A stretch of DNA of 55,932 nucleotides, from NCBI RefSeq assembly GCF_018449655.1, contig NZ_JAAVUX010000027.1:1-55932 (forward strand), in the 5' to 3' direction. Positions 18,184-26,772 of this stretch are shown piece by piece (position 1 is the first letter of the stretch; every line of letters starts with the position of its first letter). The translations under genes were made by a program, and so were the position numbers. The notes below the pieces were generated by a model that saw nothing but the letters and a program-made list of their open reading frames with translations, did not search any database and was not told the DNA's origin. The DNA is from Pseudomonas sp. dw_358 (lineage in GTDB: Bacteria > Pseudomonadota > Gammaproteobacteria > Pseudomonadales > Pseudomonadaceae).

Positions 18184-18693
18184 TCAGACGCTGGCCAGGT
18201 CCATCGCCAACACTCGCACCTCATACCCCGCCGCCTGCAAGAACCCCCGCACGCCAGCCTGAGTAAGGGACACCGTCCGGGTGTTCACCAACGGGTGGCA
18301 CAGCAGGTGTTCGGCGTCCCACAGTTGCTGGTCGATGACCACCTGGACCTGCCGTTCGCGGTCGTTGCACAGGCTCAGCAGCGACACCGCGCCGGGGGTC
18401 ACGCCGAGGCGTTCGTACAGGGTGTCGGGGCTGGCAAAGCGCAGGCGCCGGGTGCCCAGGAGGCTGGACAGGCCCTTGAGGTCCAGGCGTTGTTCGGGAC
18501 GCAGCAGCACGAGCGTCGGACGCGTGCCGCCGCTTTCGCAGACCAGCAGGTTCTTGGCAGACAGGCCCGGCAGGCCGAGGTCGATCAGGTCGGCTTCGGC
18601 GCAGGTGAAGACTGCGGCGTGGTGGGTCTGAGCGTAGGGGATTTGCCATTGGTCCAGCTGTTCGAGCAGGGTCTCGGGGGTGTGGTGGGGCAT
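18184..18693 (-). CDS. YbaK/ProX-type aminoacyl-tRNA deacylase
   Basis: A 169-residue stand-alone editing-domain protein (YbaK/EbsC/PrdX fold). Such proteins hydrolyse mischarged tRNA, for example Ala-tRNA(Pro). Family features include KNLLVCESGG, the GVTPGAVSLLSLCND block and VVIDQQLWDAEHLLCHPLVN near the C terminus. Its length and the PGAVS motif best fit the ProX/PrdX branch. It converges with the lipoprotein hydrolase, leaving about 49 bp between them. Confidence 0.82.
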   Translation of the reverse strand: MPHHTPETLLEQLDQWQIPYAQTHHAAVFTCAEADLIDLGLPGLSAKNLLVCESGGTRPTLVLLRPEQRLDLKGLSSLLGTRRLRFASPDTLYERLGVTPGAVSLLSLCNDRERQVQVVIDQQLWDAEHLLCHPLVNTRTVSLTQAGVRGFLQAAGYEVRVLAMDLASV

Positions 18694-18773
18694 GAAGGGG
18701 TTCCTTGGCGCAAAGGGGTCAGGGGGATTTCACACCCTAGAGTGGGGCGGTGTCGAGGGAGTGGGCCGAGGTT

Positions 18774-19709
18774 TCATGACCGCCCCTGGACCGCACTGAA
18801 CCGCTGCATCAACCCCTGTTCCCGAAACCGCTCGATCACATAATCCACAAATGCCCGGGTCTTGCCCGGCAGCAGCTTGTGCTCGGCGTAGTACAGCGAG
18901 ATATCGCCGTCGTCCACGTACCATTCCGGCAACACCCGCACCAGGCTTTGGCGCTCGAACCAGGGCAAGGCGAAGGGCAGGCTGACCAGGGCAATCCCCA
19001 GCCCCTGCTCCGCCGCCGCACAGGCGGCTTCGGAATCGCTCAAGGTCATGCGCGTCTTCAGGCGCAGCGGGCATTGTTCCAGGATGCTGTGGCTGAGGGG
19101 CCAGTGACGGATCCGCCCGGTCTGTGGCGAACGGATCAAGATACCTTCGGCGGTGCGCAGGTCATCAGGATGCTGCACCGCCGGCCGGCCACTCAGGTAC
19201 CCGGGCGCGGCCACCAGCACTCGATGGGCCGGCGCCAACCGTCGCGCCACCACTCCCGGCGGCAACTCGAAGCCACCGCCGATGGCCGCGTCGAAGCCCT
19301 GCCCGATCAGGTCCACCTGACGATTGTCGAAATGCCAGTCGGCGACAATGTCCGGGTACCGACCGAGAAAGCCCCCCAGCAGCGGCACGATGTACAAGCG
19401 CCCGAACATCAGGCCCATGCTCACCTTGAGGGTGCCTGCTGGTTGCCCCTCGGCGCTGGCCAGGTTGGCCACGGCGTTCTGGATCACGCCGAAGCTGCCG
19501 GCCACTTCGTCGAGAAAACGCTGGCCGGCTTCGGTCAACGTCAGGCGTCGGGTGCTGCGCAGGAACAAGCGCACCCCAAGGCGGGCTTCAAGACCGGCAA
19601 CGTTCTTGCCGACGGCAGCAGGGGTCAGGCTCAATCGCCGCGCCGCTTCGGCGAAGCTGCCCGCTTCGGCGCTGCGGATAAAGCTCTCTATACTGCCAAA
19701 GGTTTCCAT
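18774..19709 (-). CDS. LysR-family transcriptional regulator
   Basis: A 311-residue LysR-type regulator with helix-turn-helix SFAEAARRLSLTPAAVGKNV at about residues 18-37 and a full effector domain. It diverges from the SDR gene at 19863, and a perfect 19-bp palindrome lies between them at 19748-19766. The arrangement is the classic LysR/target layout, so the SDR is its probable target. Confidence 0.88.
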   Translation of the reverse strand: METFGSIESFIRSAEAGSFAEAARRLSLTPAAVGKNVAGLEARLGVRLFLRSTRRLTLTEAGQRFLDEVAGSFGVIQNAVANLASAEGQPAGTLKVSMGLMFGRLYIVPLLGGFLGRYPDIVADWHFDNRQVDLIGQGFDAAIGGGFELPPGVVARRLAPAHRVLVAAPGYLSGRPAVQHPDDLRTAEGILIRSPQTGRIRHWPLSHSILEQCPLRLKTRMTLSDSEAACAAAEQGLGIALVSLPFALPWFERQSLVRVLPEWYVDDGDISLYYAEHKLLPGKTRAFVDYVIERFREQGLMQRFSAVQGRS

Positions 19710-19747
19710 GCCTGCCCCTCGACTCCGATTGATTTGACACCGCTCAT

Positions 19748-19766
19748 TATAAACTAGGAGTTTATA
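19748..19766. promoter_or_regulatory. Perfect palindrome TATAAACT-AGG-AGTTTATA (LysR-type operator)
   Basis: Two exact 8-bp arms separated by AGG lie 39 bp upstream of the LysR start and 97 bp upstream of the SDR start. T-N11-A spacing is present within it, as expected of a LysR box. The very low GC content against a GC-rich background strengthens the case. Confidence 0.65.
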
Positions 19767-19862
19767 CAGACACTGCCTATCGGGGTCTATTCGAGAGGTA
19801 ATCCACAGCCGATACTCCCATCACCCCAGGGCGATCCGCCCTGCCCCTTCAGGAGAAAGATC

Positions 19863-20612
19863 ATGTCCACTTCCCTCCCGCTCACCGGCAAAGTCGCCTT
19901 GGTCCAAGGCGGTTCACGCGGCATCGGCGCCGCTATCGTCAAGCGCCTGGCCGCCGACGGCGCCAGCGTGGCCTTCACCTATGTCAGCTCGGCCAGCAAG
20001 GCCGAAGCCCTGCAGAACGAAATCATTGCCGCCGGCGGCAAGGCGCTGGCCATCCAGGCTGACAGCGTCGACGCCGATGCCGTACAACGGGCCGTCGCCC
20101 ATGCCGCCGAAACCTTTGGCACGGTCGACATTCTGGTCAACAATGCCGGCGTGCTGGCCCTGGGTTCGGTGGAAGAACTGGCCCTGGCGGATTTCGACCG
20201 CACCCTGGCGATCAATGTGCGCAGTGTGTTCGTGGCCAGCCAGGCCGCCCTCAAGCACATGGGCAACGGCGGGCGCATCATCAACATCAGCAGCACCAAC
20301 GCCGACCGCATGCCCTTCGCCGGCGGCGCCACCTACGCCATGAGCAAATCGGCGCTGGTGGGCCTGGTCAAAGGCATGGCCCGCGACCTCGGCCCGCGCG
20401 GTATCACGGTCAACAATATCCAGCCAGGCCCGGTGGACACCGACATGAACCCGGCCGACGGCGAAATGGCCCCCGGCATGCTCGGCCTGATGGCCCTGGA
20501 CCGTTATGGCACGGCCGAAGAAATCGCCGACCTGGTGGCCTTTGTCGCCAGCCCCAAGGCCGGCTATATCACCGGAGCCAGCTTGACCATCGACGGTGGC
20601 TTCGGCGCCTGA
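19863..20612 (+). CDS. SDR-family oxidoreductase (3-oxoacyl-ACP reductase-like)
   Basis: A 249-residue short-chain dehydrogenase with QGGSRGIGAAIVKRL for cofactor binding, NNAGVLALGS, and catalytic YAMSK with an upstream Ser in the NISST strand. The C-terminal YITGASLTIDGGFGA is typical of FabG-like members. AGGAGA precedes ATG 19863. It is divergent from a LysR gene and followed by a strong hairpin at 20619-20644, so it forms a single-gene unit. The physiological substrate is unknown. Confidence 0.88.
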   Translation: MSTSLPLTGKVALVQGGSRGIGAAIVKRLAADGASVAFTYVSSASKAEALQNEIIAAGGKALAIQADSVDADAVQRAVAHAAETFGTVDILVNNAGVLALGSVEELALADFDRTLAINVRSVFVASQAALKHMGNGGRIINISSTNADRMPFAGGATYAMSKSALVGLVKGMARDLGPRGITVNNIQPGPVDTDMNPADGEMAPGMLGLMALDRYGTAEEIADLVAFVASPKAGYITGASLTIDGGFGA

Positions 20613-20618
20613 TTCGAC

Positions 20619-20644
20619 GCAAGCCCGACACTCGTCGGGCTTGC
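20619..20644. terminator. Rho-independent-like terminator after the SDR gene
   Basis: A perfect 11-bp stem (GCAAGCCCGAC / GTCGGGCTTGC) with loop ACTC begins 6 bp after the SDR stop. The following stretch, CCCCTCTTCG, is only moderately T-rich. Confidence 0.75.
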
Positions 20645-20715
20645 CCCTCTTCGTACCGCCTGCCTCTGTGCCGAGAACCCGCGCCAGCCGCCCAAAAATC
20701 ACACTTGATTTATAA

Positions 20716-20737
20716 ATGGAACCAAGTTCTAAATAAC
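20716..20737. promoter_or_regulatory. Operator copy 1: ATGGAAC-CAA-GTTCTAAATAAC
   Basis: The core GAACCAAGTTC (20719-20729) is a 4-3-4 palindrome, 56 bp upstream of the Gfo/Idh start. The whole 22-bp site recurs in reverse orientation at 22715-22736; only the central three bases differ when the two are aligned as reverse complements. A -10-like AATAAAAT run follows at about 20740. Confidence 0.6.
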
Positions 20738-20792
20738 TAGAATAAAATCGCCTCGACCCTCCGGGGAAGGGCCACAGAACGAGGAGCCCTGC

Positions 20793-21842
20793 ATGTCCAC
20801 AGTCAGCATCGCCATTGCCGGTATCGGCGCCATCGGCCGCCATCATGTCGAGCGGGTGCAGGCCAGCGACCTCTGCAAGCTGATCGCCGTGGTCGATCCG
20901 ATTCCCGCCCCTCCCGACTATCTGGCCCGCCTGGGGGTGGTGCAGTACGCGACCCTCGAAGCACTGTTCACCCACCACAAACCCGACGGCGTGATCCTCG
21001 CCACACCCAACCCGTTGCATGTGCCACAGGCGATTGCCTGCATCGAGGCCGGCGTCGCCGTGCTGGTGGAAAAACCGGTGGCCCACAGCGTCGCCGAGGG
21101 CCTGCGCCTGTGCGAGGTGGCCGAGCAACACAAGGCTCGGGTGCTGGTGGGCCATCACCGCGCCCACAGCCCGATTCTCGCCCGCGCCCGGCAGATCATC
21201 AGCGATGGCTTGCTGGGGGACCTGGTGGCCGTGCAAGGCAGCGCGCTGTTCTACAAGCCGGCAGACTACTTCGACGCCGCCCCGTGGCGCCGGGAAGCGG
21301 GTGGCGGCCCGATCCTGATCAACCTGATCCACGAGATCGGCAACCTGCGCTCGCTGTGCGGCGAGATCGTCGCCGTGCAGGCCATGCAGTCCAGTGCCGC
21401 GCGGGGCTTTGCGGTGGAGGATACGGTGAGTATCGGTCTGCGTTTCGAGAGCGGTGCCCTGGGCAGTTTTCTGCTGTCGGACAGCGCCGCCAGCGCCCGC
21501 AGCTGGGAGCAGACTTCCCGGGAAAATCCCGACTACGCCAGCTACGATGACGAAGATTGCTATGTGATCAGCGGCAAGAAAGGCTCGCTGTCGGTGCCCA
21601 CCCTGCGCCTGAAAATCCATGAGCGGGCCGAGGACCGCTCCTGGTTCACGCCCATGGCCCGCAGCGTTGCCGACGTGCAGCGGCGCGATCCGTTGGAGGT
21701 ACAACTGGAGCATTTCTGCGCGCTGATCCGTGGACAGGCGCAGCCGCTGGTGAGTGTGCGCGACGGCCTGCGTAACCTGCTGATTGTCGAAGCCATTGCC
21801 CAGGCGGCGCGCACCGGCGAGGTCGTCAGCACCGCGCCGTGA
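20793..21842 (+). CDS. Gfo/Idh/MocA-family oxidoreductase
   Basis: A 349-residue NAD(P)-dependent dehydrogenase. The N-terminal Rossmann fold has IAIAGIGAIGRHHVERV, and the family's conserved EKPVAHS follows at about residue 92. A C-terminal alpha/beta domain completes the usual length. GAGGAG precedes ATG 20793. Members oxidise sugars, inositols or related polyols. It converges with the TIM-barrel gene, and its promoter shares a 22-bp operator with that gene's promoter, so the pair probably work in one catabolic route. Confidence 0.87.
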   Translation: MSTVSIAIAGIGAIGRHHVERVQASDLCKLIAVVDPIPAPPDYLARLGVVQYATLEALFTHHKPDGVILATPNPLHVPQAIACIEAGVAVLVEKPVAHSVAEGLRLCEVAEQHKARVLVGHHRAHSPILARARQIISDGLLGDLVAVQGSALFYKPADYFDAAPWRREAGGGPILINLIHEIGNLRSLCGEIVAVQAMQSSAARGFAVEDTVSIGLRFESGALGSFLLSDSAASARSWEQTSRENPDYASYDDEDCYVISGKKGSLSVPTLRLKIHERAEDRSWFTPMARSVADVQRRDPLEVQLEHFCALIRGQAQPLVSVRDGLRNLLIVEAIAQAARTGEVVSTAP

Positions 21843-21851
21843 GCGAGCGGG

Positions 21852-22670
21852 TCATGCCTGACCGAGCACCGCGCGCATTTTCTGCAAACCGACCTGCGCA
21901 CGCTGGCAGCCATCCAGCGGCGGCTGTTCACGGGTCGGCGCTTCGAGGCTGATAGGAATCTGCCGGGGCAAGGCGCGCAGCAGACCGGTCAGGTCGCAGT
22001 CGCCGTCACCAGGAAAACGCCGCTCGTTGCGCGCCTGGCGCAGGATCTCGCTCATGTCGTCGGGCACCGGACCGACCACGTCACACAGTTGCGCGTAGCG
22101 AAAGCGTTGCGGGTTGGATTTGACCGCAGCGGCCAGCTCGTCCAGGGATGAACGCGAACGATTGAGGTGAAAGGCATCCACCAGCACGCAACCGTTGCTG
22201 CGCCCAGCGTTTCCCACCACGCGCAGGGCGTGACTGAGGTTCGGCGAGTCGGTCCAGGGCATGAACTCAAGGTGGGGATAGATGCCAAAAGGTTTGGCCA
22301 GGTCGCACAGTTCGGCGAAATTTTCAGTGACCCTGGCTTCGTCCGGGTCATTGCCGGCGATCAGCAGTTCAGTAGCACCGAAATCGGCGCCCACTTCCAG
22401 AAACGCCTTGAAATCCTGCACACGGGTATGGGGCTTGAGGCGCAGGATCTCGATGTCCAGCACCTTGATCCCCGTGTCGCTCAAGGCCTTGTGGGTCTGG
22501 CGGCGCAGGTCGAGGTCGGCCATCAGCGGGAAGTGATACTCCTCGGCCGTGGCCGGCTCCAGGCGCAGGCCGACGTGGCTGTAACCCGCTCGCGCGGCCG
22601 CTTCCACCATGGCCGGTGGCGACAGTTCGAGGACGGTCAGGGCTGCCAGGGAAAAGATCTGTTCGCTCAT
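21852..22670 (-). CDS. Sugar phosphate isomerase/epimerase-like TIM-barrel protein
   Basis: A 272-residue protein of the xylose-isomerase-like TIM-barrel group. Visible features are the VGLRLEPATAEEYHFP start of the barrel, LEFMPWTDSPNLSHAL with the metal-binding Glu, and VLVDAFHLNRS with Asp/His ligands. Family roles include isomerases, epimerases and 3-dehydroshikimate dehydratases, so the reaction cannot be fixed. It diverges from the FAD dehydrogenase at 22778 over 107 bp that include operator copy 2. Its own ribosome site is weak. Confidence 0.8.
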   Translation of the reverse strand: MSEQIFSLAALTVLELSPPAMVEAAARAGYSHVGLRLEPATAEEYHFPLMADLDLRRQTHKALSDTGIKVLDIEILRLKPHTRVQDFKAFLEVGADFGATELLIAGNDPDEARVTENFAELCDLAKPFGIYPHLEFMPWTDSPNLSHALRVVGNAGRSNGCVLVDAFHLNRSRSSLDELAAAVKSNPQRFRYAQLCDVVGPVPDDMSEILRQARNERRFPGDGDCDLTGLLRALPRQIPISLEAPTREQPPLDGCQRAQVGLQKMRAVLGQA

Positions 22671-22714
22671 GGTGGGCTCGCTGGAGGAGTAATGACGGCG
22701 TGAAAAACGGTTGC

Positions 22715-22736
22715 GTTATTTAGAACCAAGTTCCAT
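22715..22736. promoter_or_regulatory. Operator copy 2: GTTATTTAGAAC-CAA-GTTCCAT
   Basis: An inverted copy of the site at 20716-20737. The outer 7-bp and 12-bp segments are exact reverse complements of copy 1, while the central CAA keeps the same strand. It lies in the divergent spacer, 41 bp from the FAD dehydrogenase start and 44 bp from the TIM-barrel start, so a single bound regulator could control both. Confidence 0.65.
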
Positions 22737-22777
22737 ATTTTCGCAACCACTGCCAAAATGAATGTTTTTCGACCTCC

Positions 22778-24541
22778 ATGCCCACTACCCCGCAGGTAAA
22801 AGACTTGTCTATTGCTCAGCAACGAAACCGCGTCATCGACTGCGACCTTCTGGTGATCGGTTCCGGTGCCTCCGGCTTGTCTGCGGCCGTGACCGCCGCC
22901 TTCCATGGCTTGCGCGTGGTAGTGGTGGAAAAAGACCCGACCTTCGGCGGCGCCACCGCCTGGTCCGGCGGCTGGGCCTGGGTGCCGGGCAATCCTCTGG
23001 CGCAACGGGCCGGCATCCATGAAGACCCGCAACAACCGCGCCAGTACCTCAAGCACCAGCTGGGCGAGCGCTACAACGCCGAACGGGTCGACGCTTTCCT
23101 CGACAACGGCCCGCACATGGTCGCCTTCTTCGAGAACCACACGGCGCTGCAATGGGCGGACGGCAACGCCATCCCCGACATGCACGACAAGGTGCCCGGC
23201 GCCGCGACCCAGGGCCATCAGGTCATCGCCGCGCCCTACGACGGCCGGGCAATGGGACGCCTGATCAAACGCATGCGCAAGACCATGAAGGAGACCTCAT
23301 TCTTCGGCATGCCGATCATGGCCGGCGCCGACCTGGGTGCGTTTCTGAGCATGACGCGCTCGATCAAGTCCTTCCTGCATGTCAGCAAGCGCTTTCTTTT
23401 GCATTTGCGCGACCTGGCCGTGCACGGCCGTGCCATGCACCTGGTCAATGGCGTGGCGCTGACCGGACGGCTGGCCAAGTCGGCCGAAGACCTGGGCGTA
23501 CTGCTGATCGAATCGGCGCCGGCCCGGGAGCTATTGCAGGCCGACGGCCGGGTGATCGGTGCCCGGGTCGACTCGCCCCAAGGCCTCACCGAGATTCGCG
23601 CCAGCAAGGGCGTGGTGCTCGCCGCCGGTGGCTTTCCCAACGACCTTGCACGGCGCAAGCAGCTGTTCCCGCGCACGCCCACTGGCGAAGAGCATCTGGC
23701 CTTGCCGCCCACATCCTGCTCCGGCGATGGCATCCGCCTGGGCGAATCGGCCGGTGGCGTGCTGGACACCGACGTCGCCTCCCCCGCCGCCTGGGCACCG
23801 GTGTCGCAGGTGGTCTACGCCGACGGCAGCAGCGGGCATTTCCCTCACATCATCGAGCGCGGCAAGCCCGGCGTCATCGGCGTACTGTCTACGGGCAAGC
23901 GCTTTTGCAACGAAGCGGACGGCTACTACGACTACACCGCCGCCATGGTCGCCGCCGCCCCCGAGGGTGAGGAGGTGGCCTCCTGGCTGATCTGCGACCA
24001 CCGCTTCCAGCGCCGCTTCGGCCTGGGCATGTCGCGGCCCTTTCCCCTGCCGGTGGGCCCGGCCATCCGCAGCGGCTACCTGAAAACCGGCAACACCCTG
24101 CAGGCGCTGGCGGCCGCCTGTGACATCAATGTCGTCAACCTGATGCAGACCGTGGACAACTTCAACCGCCACGCCCGCAACGGCGAAGACCCGGAATTTG
24201 GCCGTGGCAGCACCGCCTACAACCGCAAGATGGGCGACCCGCTGATCACCCGGGGCAATCCCTGCGTCGCGCCCATCGAGACCGGGCCGTTCTACGCGGT
24301 GAAAGTCCGCCCGGGCAGCTTCGGCACCTTCGCCGGTTTGAAGACCAACGGCCACGCGCAGGTGCTGGACTCCAGCGGCCACCCTATCGGCGGGCTGTAT
24401 GCCGTAGGCACCGACATGGCCAGCGTCATGGGCGGATTCTATCCGTCAGGCGGGATCAACCTGGGGCCGGCGCTGACCTTTGGCTACGTGGCCGCGCGAC
24501 ATGCGGCGGGGGTGGTCGAGTACGAGGCGCCGGCACCGTAG
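22778..24541 (+). CDS. FAD-dependent oxidoreductase (fumarate reductase/3-ketosteroid dehydrogenase-like)
   Basis: A 587-residue flavoprotein. The FAD motif is VIGSGASGLSAAVTAAF followed by VVVVEKDPTFGGATAWSGG. A C-terminal GGLYAVGTDMASVMGGFYPSGG block with the closing YVAARHAAG is typical of the FAD_binding_2 family that includes fumarate reductases and ketosteroid delta-1 dehydrogenases. No signal peptide or heme motif is present. It is divergent from the TIM-barrel gene and shares its operator. A dehydrogenation within the same unknown pathway is the best guess. Confidence 0.83.
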   Translation: MPTTPQVKDLSIAQQRNRVIDCDLLVIGSGASGLSAAVTAAFHGLRVVVVEKDPTFGGATAWSGGWAWVPGNPLAQRAGIHEDPQQPRQYLKHQLGERYNAERVDAFLDNGPHMVAFFENHTALQWADGNAIPDMHDKVPGAATQGHQVIAAPYDGRAMGRLIKRMRKTMKETSFFGMPIMAGADLGAFLSMTRSIKSFLHVSKRFLLHLRDLAVHGRAMHLVNGVALTGRLAKSAEDLGVLLIESAPARELLQADGRVIGARVDSPQGLTEIRASKGVVLAAGGFPNDLARRKQLFPRTPTGEEHLALPPTSCSGDGIRLGESAGGVLDTDVASPAAWAPVSQVVYADGSSGHFPHIIERGKPGVIGVLSTGKRFCNEADGYYDYTAAMVAAAPEGEEVASWLICDHRFQRRFGLGMSRPFPLPVGPAIRSGYLKTGNTLQALAAACDINVVNLMQTVDNFNRHARNGEDPEFGRGSTAYNRKMGDPLITRGNPCVAPIETGPFYAVKVRPGSFGTFAGLKTNGHAQVLDSSGHPIGGLYAVGTDMASVMGGFYPSGGINLGPALTFGYVAARHAAGVVEYEAPAP

Positions 24542-24601
24542 CGCATGATCAGGGCGGGAGATCCAGGGTTGCCTGCAAGCGCCTGGGCTGGCCTTGCACC
24601 C

Positions 24602-24639
24602 GGTGGGAGCAAGGCTGGCCTGCGATGGCATCACCGCGC
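24602..24639. repeat. REP-like element
   Basis: The segment opens GGTGGGAGCAAGG, which resembles the Pseudomonas REP head. Positions 24618-24639 match 45456-45477 in inverted orientation at 21 of 22 bases. It lies in the 196-bp spacer between the FAD dehydrogenase and the convergent AraC gene, where REPs usually sit. Confidence 0.6.
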
Positions 24640-24737
24640 ATGACCGCCACACCGCGTTGCCTGCATCGCGACGCGGTCGGTTTGATGTTGCGCGGTGACG
24701 CCGTCGTGCCCAAGGCGCTTCGCCCACGCTCCACCCG

Positions 24738-25502
24738 TCAACCGCCGAAATACGCCGAAGGCGCTTTCCCCAATACCCGTCGAAACATCGTCGCAAACGC
24801 CGCCGGGCTGGCATAGCCCATGTCCAGCGCAATGCGCGTCACACGCTGCCCACCCGCCAGCCGGGACAGGGCCAGCACCACACAGGCCCGTTGTCGCCAC
24901 TGGCCGAAACTCAGGCCAGTCTGTTCCCGAAACAGACGATTGAAACTGCGCTCGCTGATGAACAGCGAGTCCGCCCACTGCCGGGCGGTGCGGTTGATGT
25001 CCGGCGCCGCCAGGAAGTTTTTACAACTGGCAAGCAAACGCTCGTGGGACGGCATCGGAATGTGCAGGGGCAGTTCATGGGCCCGCTGAATTTCATGCAA
25101 CAGCAGTTGGACCAACGTGCCGTCGCGACCTTGCTGGTCGTACTCCAAAGGCAGACTCACCGCCTCCTGAAGAAGATGACGCATCAGCGGGCTGACCTCG
25201 ATCACCCGGCATCGCCCTTCCATCTGCAGGCTGTCGTCAGGCTCGATGTACAGACTGTGGGTAGTGACGCCGAGAAACAGCACCTCATGGGGCACGCCCT
25301 CGGGTATCCAGACGGCGCGTTGCGGCGGCACCACCCAAGTGCCGAGCGCGGTGGTGACCTGCATCACGCCGGTGGCGCCATAGAGCAATTGCGCGCGGCG
25401 GTGGGTGTGAGTCGCCAGGCGATGGCCGTGATCGTACTCGGTAGCAATGGCGACCATGGCGCGGGGCGTGGCGTCCAGCGTTGCGATGCTAGCGTTGCGC
25501 AT
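24738..25502 (-). CDS. AraC-family regulator with N-terminal cupin
   Basis: A 254-residue regulator. The N-terminal cupin (HTHRRAQLLYGATGVMQV) is the ligand-sensing part, and the C terminus has two AraC helix-turn-helix units (ARQWADSLFISERSFNRLF and VTRIALDMGYASPAAFATMF). It diverges from the TauE/SafE-family gene at 25625 over 122 bp, so that transporter is a likely target. The ligand is unknown. Confidence 0.86.
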   Translation of the reverse strand: MRNASIATLDATPRAMVAIATEYDHGHRLATHTHRRAQLLYGATGVMQVTTALGTWVVPPQRAVWIPEGVPHEVLFLGVTTHSLYIEPDDSLQMEGRCRVIEVSPLMRHLLQEAVSLPLEYDQQGRDGTLVQLLLHEIQRAHELPLHIPMPSHERLLASCKNFLAAPDINRTARQWADSLFISERSFNRLFREQTGLSFGQWRQRACVVLALSRLAGGQRVTRIALDMGYASPAAFATMFRRVLGKAPSAYFGG

Positions 25503-25624
25503 CGTGGCTCACCCAGGAGGCGTTGGCCGAAACGAAAACACAGTTGGCGCGAACGCCAAGGCCGCTCAGGGGGCACGTCATTAAGATGCCTGCTCGATCA
25601 ACAATGAGCGGTGGATGATACGGT

Positions 25625-26431
25625 ATGAGCCTCTGGATGTTGGCAGCGTTTGGCTGCCTGAGCGGGATGACCACGGTCTTGTTCGGTTTTGGCGGCGGCT
25701 TTGTCGTGGTGCCTCTGGTCTATCACCTGATGATCGGCAACCCTGTTCAAGGCAACGCCGGCCATGACGCGACGATGCAGATAGCCGTGGCCACCTCCAC
25801 CGCCGTGATGCTGATCAGTGCGTCGCTGGCCAGTGGCAAACAGTACCGGGCCGGCAGATGGGTGGCTGGGTATTTCTGGCCGTTGGCCGGCTACATTGCC
25901 CTGGGCGCGATGCTCGGGGCACTCCTGGCGCAGGCGATGAGCAGCGAGGGCATCCGCATCGCCTTCATGGTTTATCTAGGGCTCACGATTGCCGACTGCC
26001 TGTTGCGCAAGGGCTTTCTACAGCCAGCCGGCCAGCCCCGAACAACCCTGCGCGGATCACCGCTCAAAGGCGTCGCCATCGGCACCGTGGCCACCCTGCT
26101 GGGGGTGGGCGGCAGCGTCATGACGGTCCCCCTGCTGCGCCGGGCAGGGTTGAGCATGGCCCAGTCTTCGGCCTTGGCGAACCCGCTGAGCCTGCCCGTG
26201 GCGCTGATCGGCTCGCTGATGTATGCGCTCACGGGCCACCTCGATTCGACGGGCCTGAGCCAAGGATTTCTCGGGTTCATCTACCTGCCAGCGTTCGGCT
26301 TGTTGACCCTGGGTGCCTGGGTCGGCGTGCGCCTGGCACTGCCGCTTGCCGGGAAGATTTCAGACACGCTTCATGCACGGGTATACATCGGCTTGCTCAT
26401 GCTGGTCTTGCTGGCACTGGCCACCCGCTAG
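25625..26431 (+). CDS. TauE/SafE-family membrane transporter
   Basis: A 268-residue protein with about eight hydrophobic segments and the repeated family motif seen in GFGGGFVVVPLVYHLM and later LLGVGGSVMTVPLLRRAG. The family exports sulfite, sulfoacetate or related anions. No sulfur-metabolism gene is adjacent, so the substrate is open. The divergent AraC gene probably controls it. Confidence 0.84.
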   Translation: MSLWMLAAFGCLSGMTTVLFGFGGGFVVVPLVYHLMIGNPVQGNAGHDATMQIAVATSTAVMLISASLASGKQYRAGRWVAGYFWPLAGYIALGAMLGALLAQAMSSEGIRIAFMVYLGLTIADCLLRKGFLQPAGQPRTTLRGSPLKGVAIGTVATLLGVGGSVMTVPLLRRAGLSMAQSSALANPLSLPVALIGSLMYALTGHLDSTGLSQGFLGFIYLPAFGLLTLGAWVGVRLALPLAGKISDTLHARVYIGLLMLVLLALATR

Positions 26432-26772
26432 GTCTCAGCCCACCAGCGCCACCCACTCGGCCCGCTGCTGCGGCGTCAATACCGGCCCACCTGCACCTGC
26501 CCTGCCCAGGCAGGCAGTGGCAGGCTCTGCAAGCGGCCGATCAAGCCGCCGCCGAAGCGCCGATTGCACCGCACCGCCACACCGCGCTCCAGCGGCTGTA
26601 TAACGGGGGCGATCAAACGCGCAAGGCCATGCGCCCGATCACAGCACATATTGCGTGGCATGCCCCTCATATGAGCACTGCGCGCCTTCGCTGCTTCGCA
26701 AACACTGGGTAAAAGCCGACGGTACGGTTCGTGCATCGCCCCGTGCATCCCAGCCATCCACGAGCCCAGCCG
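26432..26772. other. 341-bp spacer with a possible degraded reverse-strand coding remnant
   Basis: No intact gene is visible. On the reverse strand one frame ends with VLTPQQRAEWVALVG and a stop close to the TauE end; a neighbouring frame upstream reads protein-like (ARLIAPVIQPLERGVAV). The two would need a frameshift to join, which suggests a decayed 3' gene fragment, but the family was not recognised. The right end must hold the promoter of the aldehyde dehydrogenase gene. Confidence 0.3.

Noticed and set aside
19914..21713. 599-residue open frame on the reverse strand
   Set aside because: It is antisense to the SDR and Gfo/Idh genes, rich in His, Gln and Gly without family motifs, and typical of shadow frames in GC-rich DNA.
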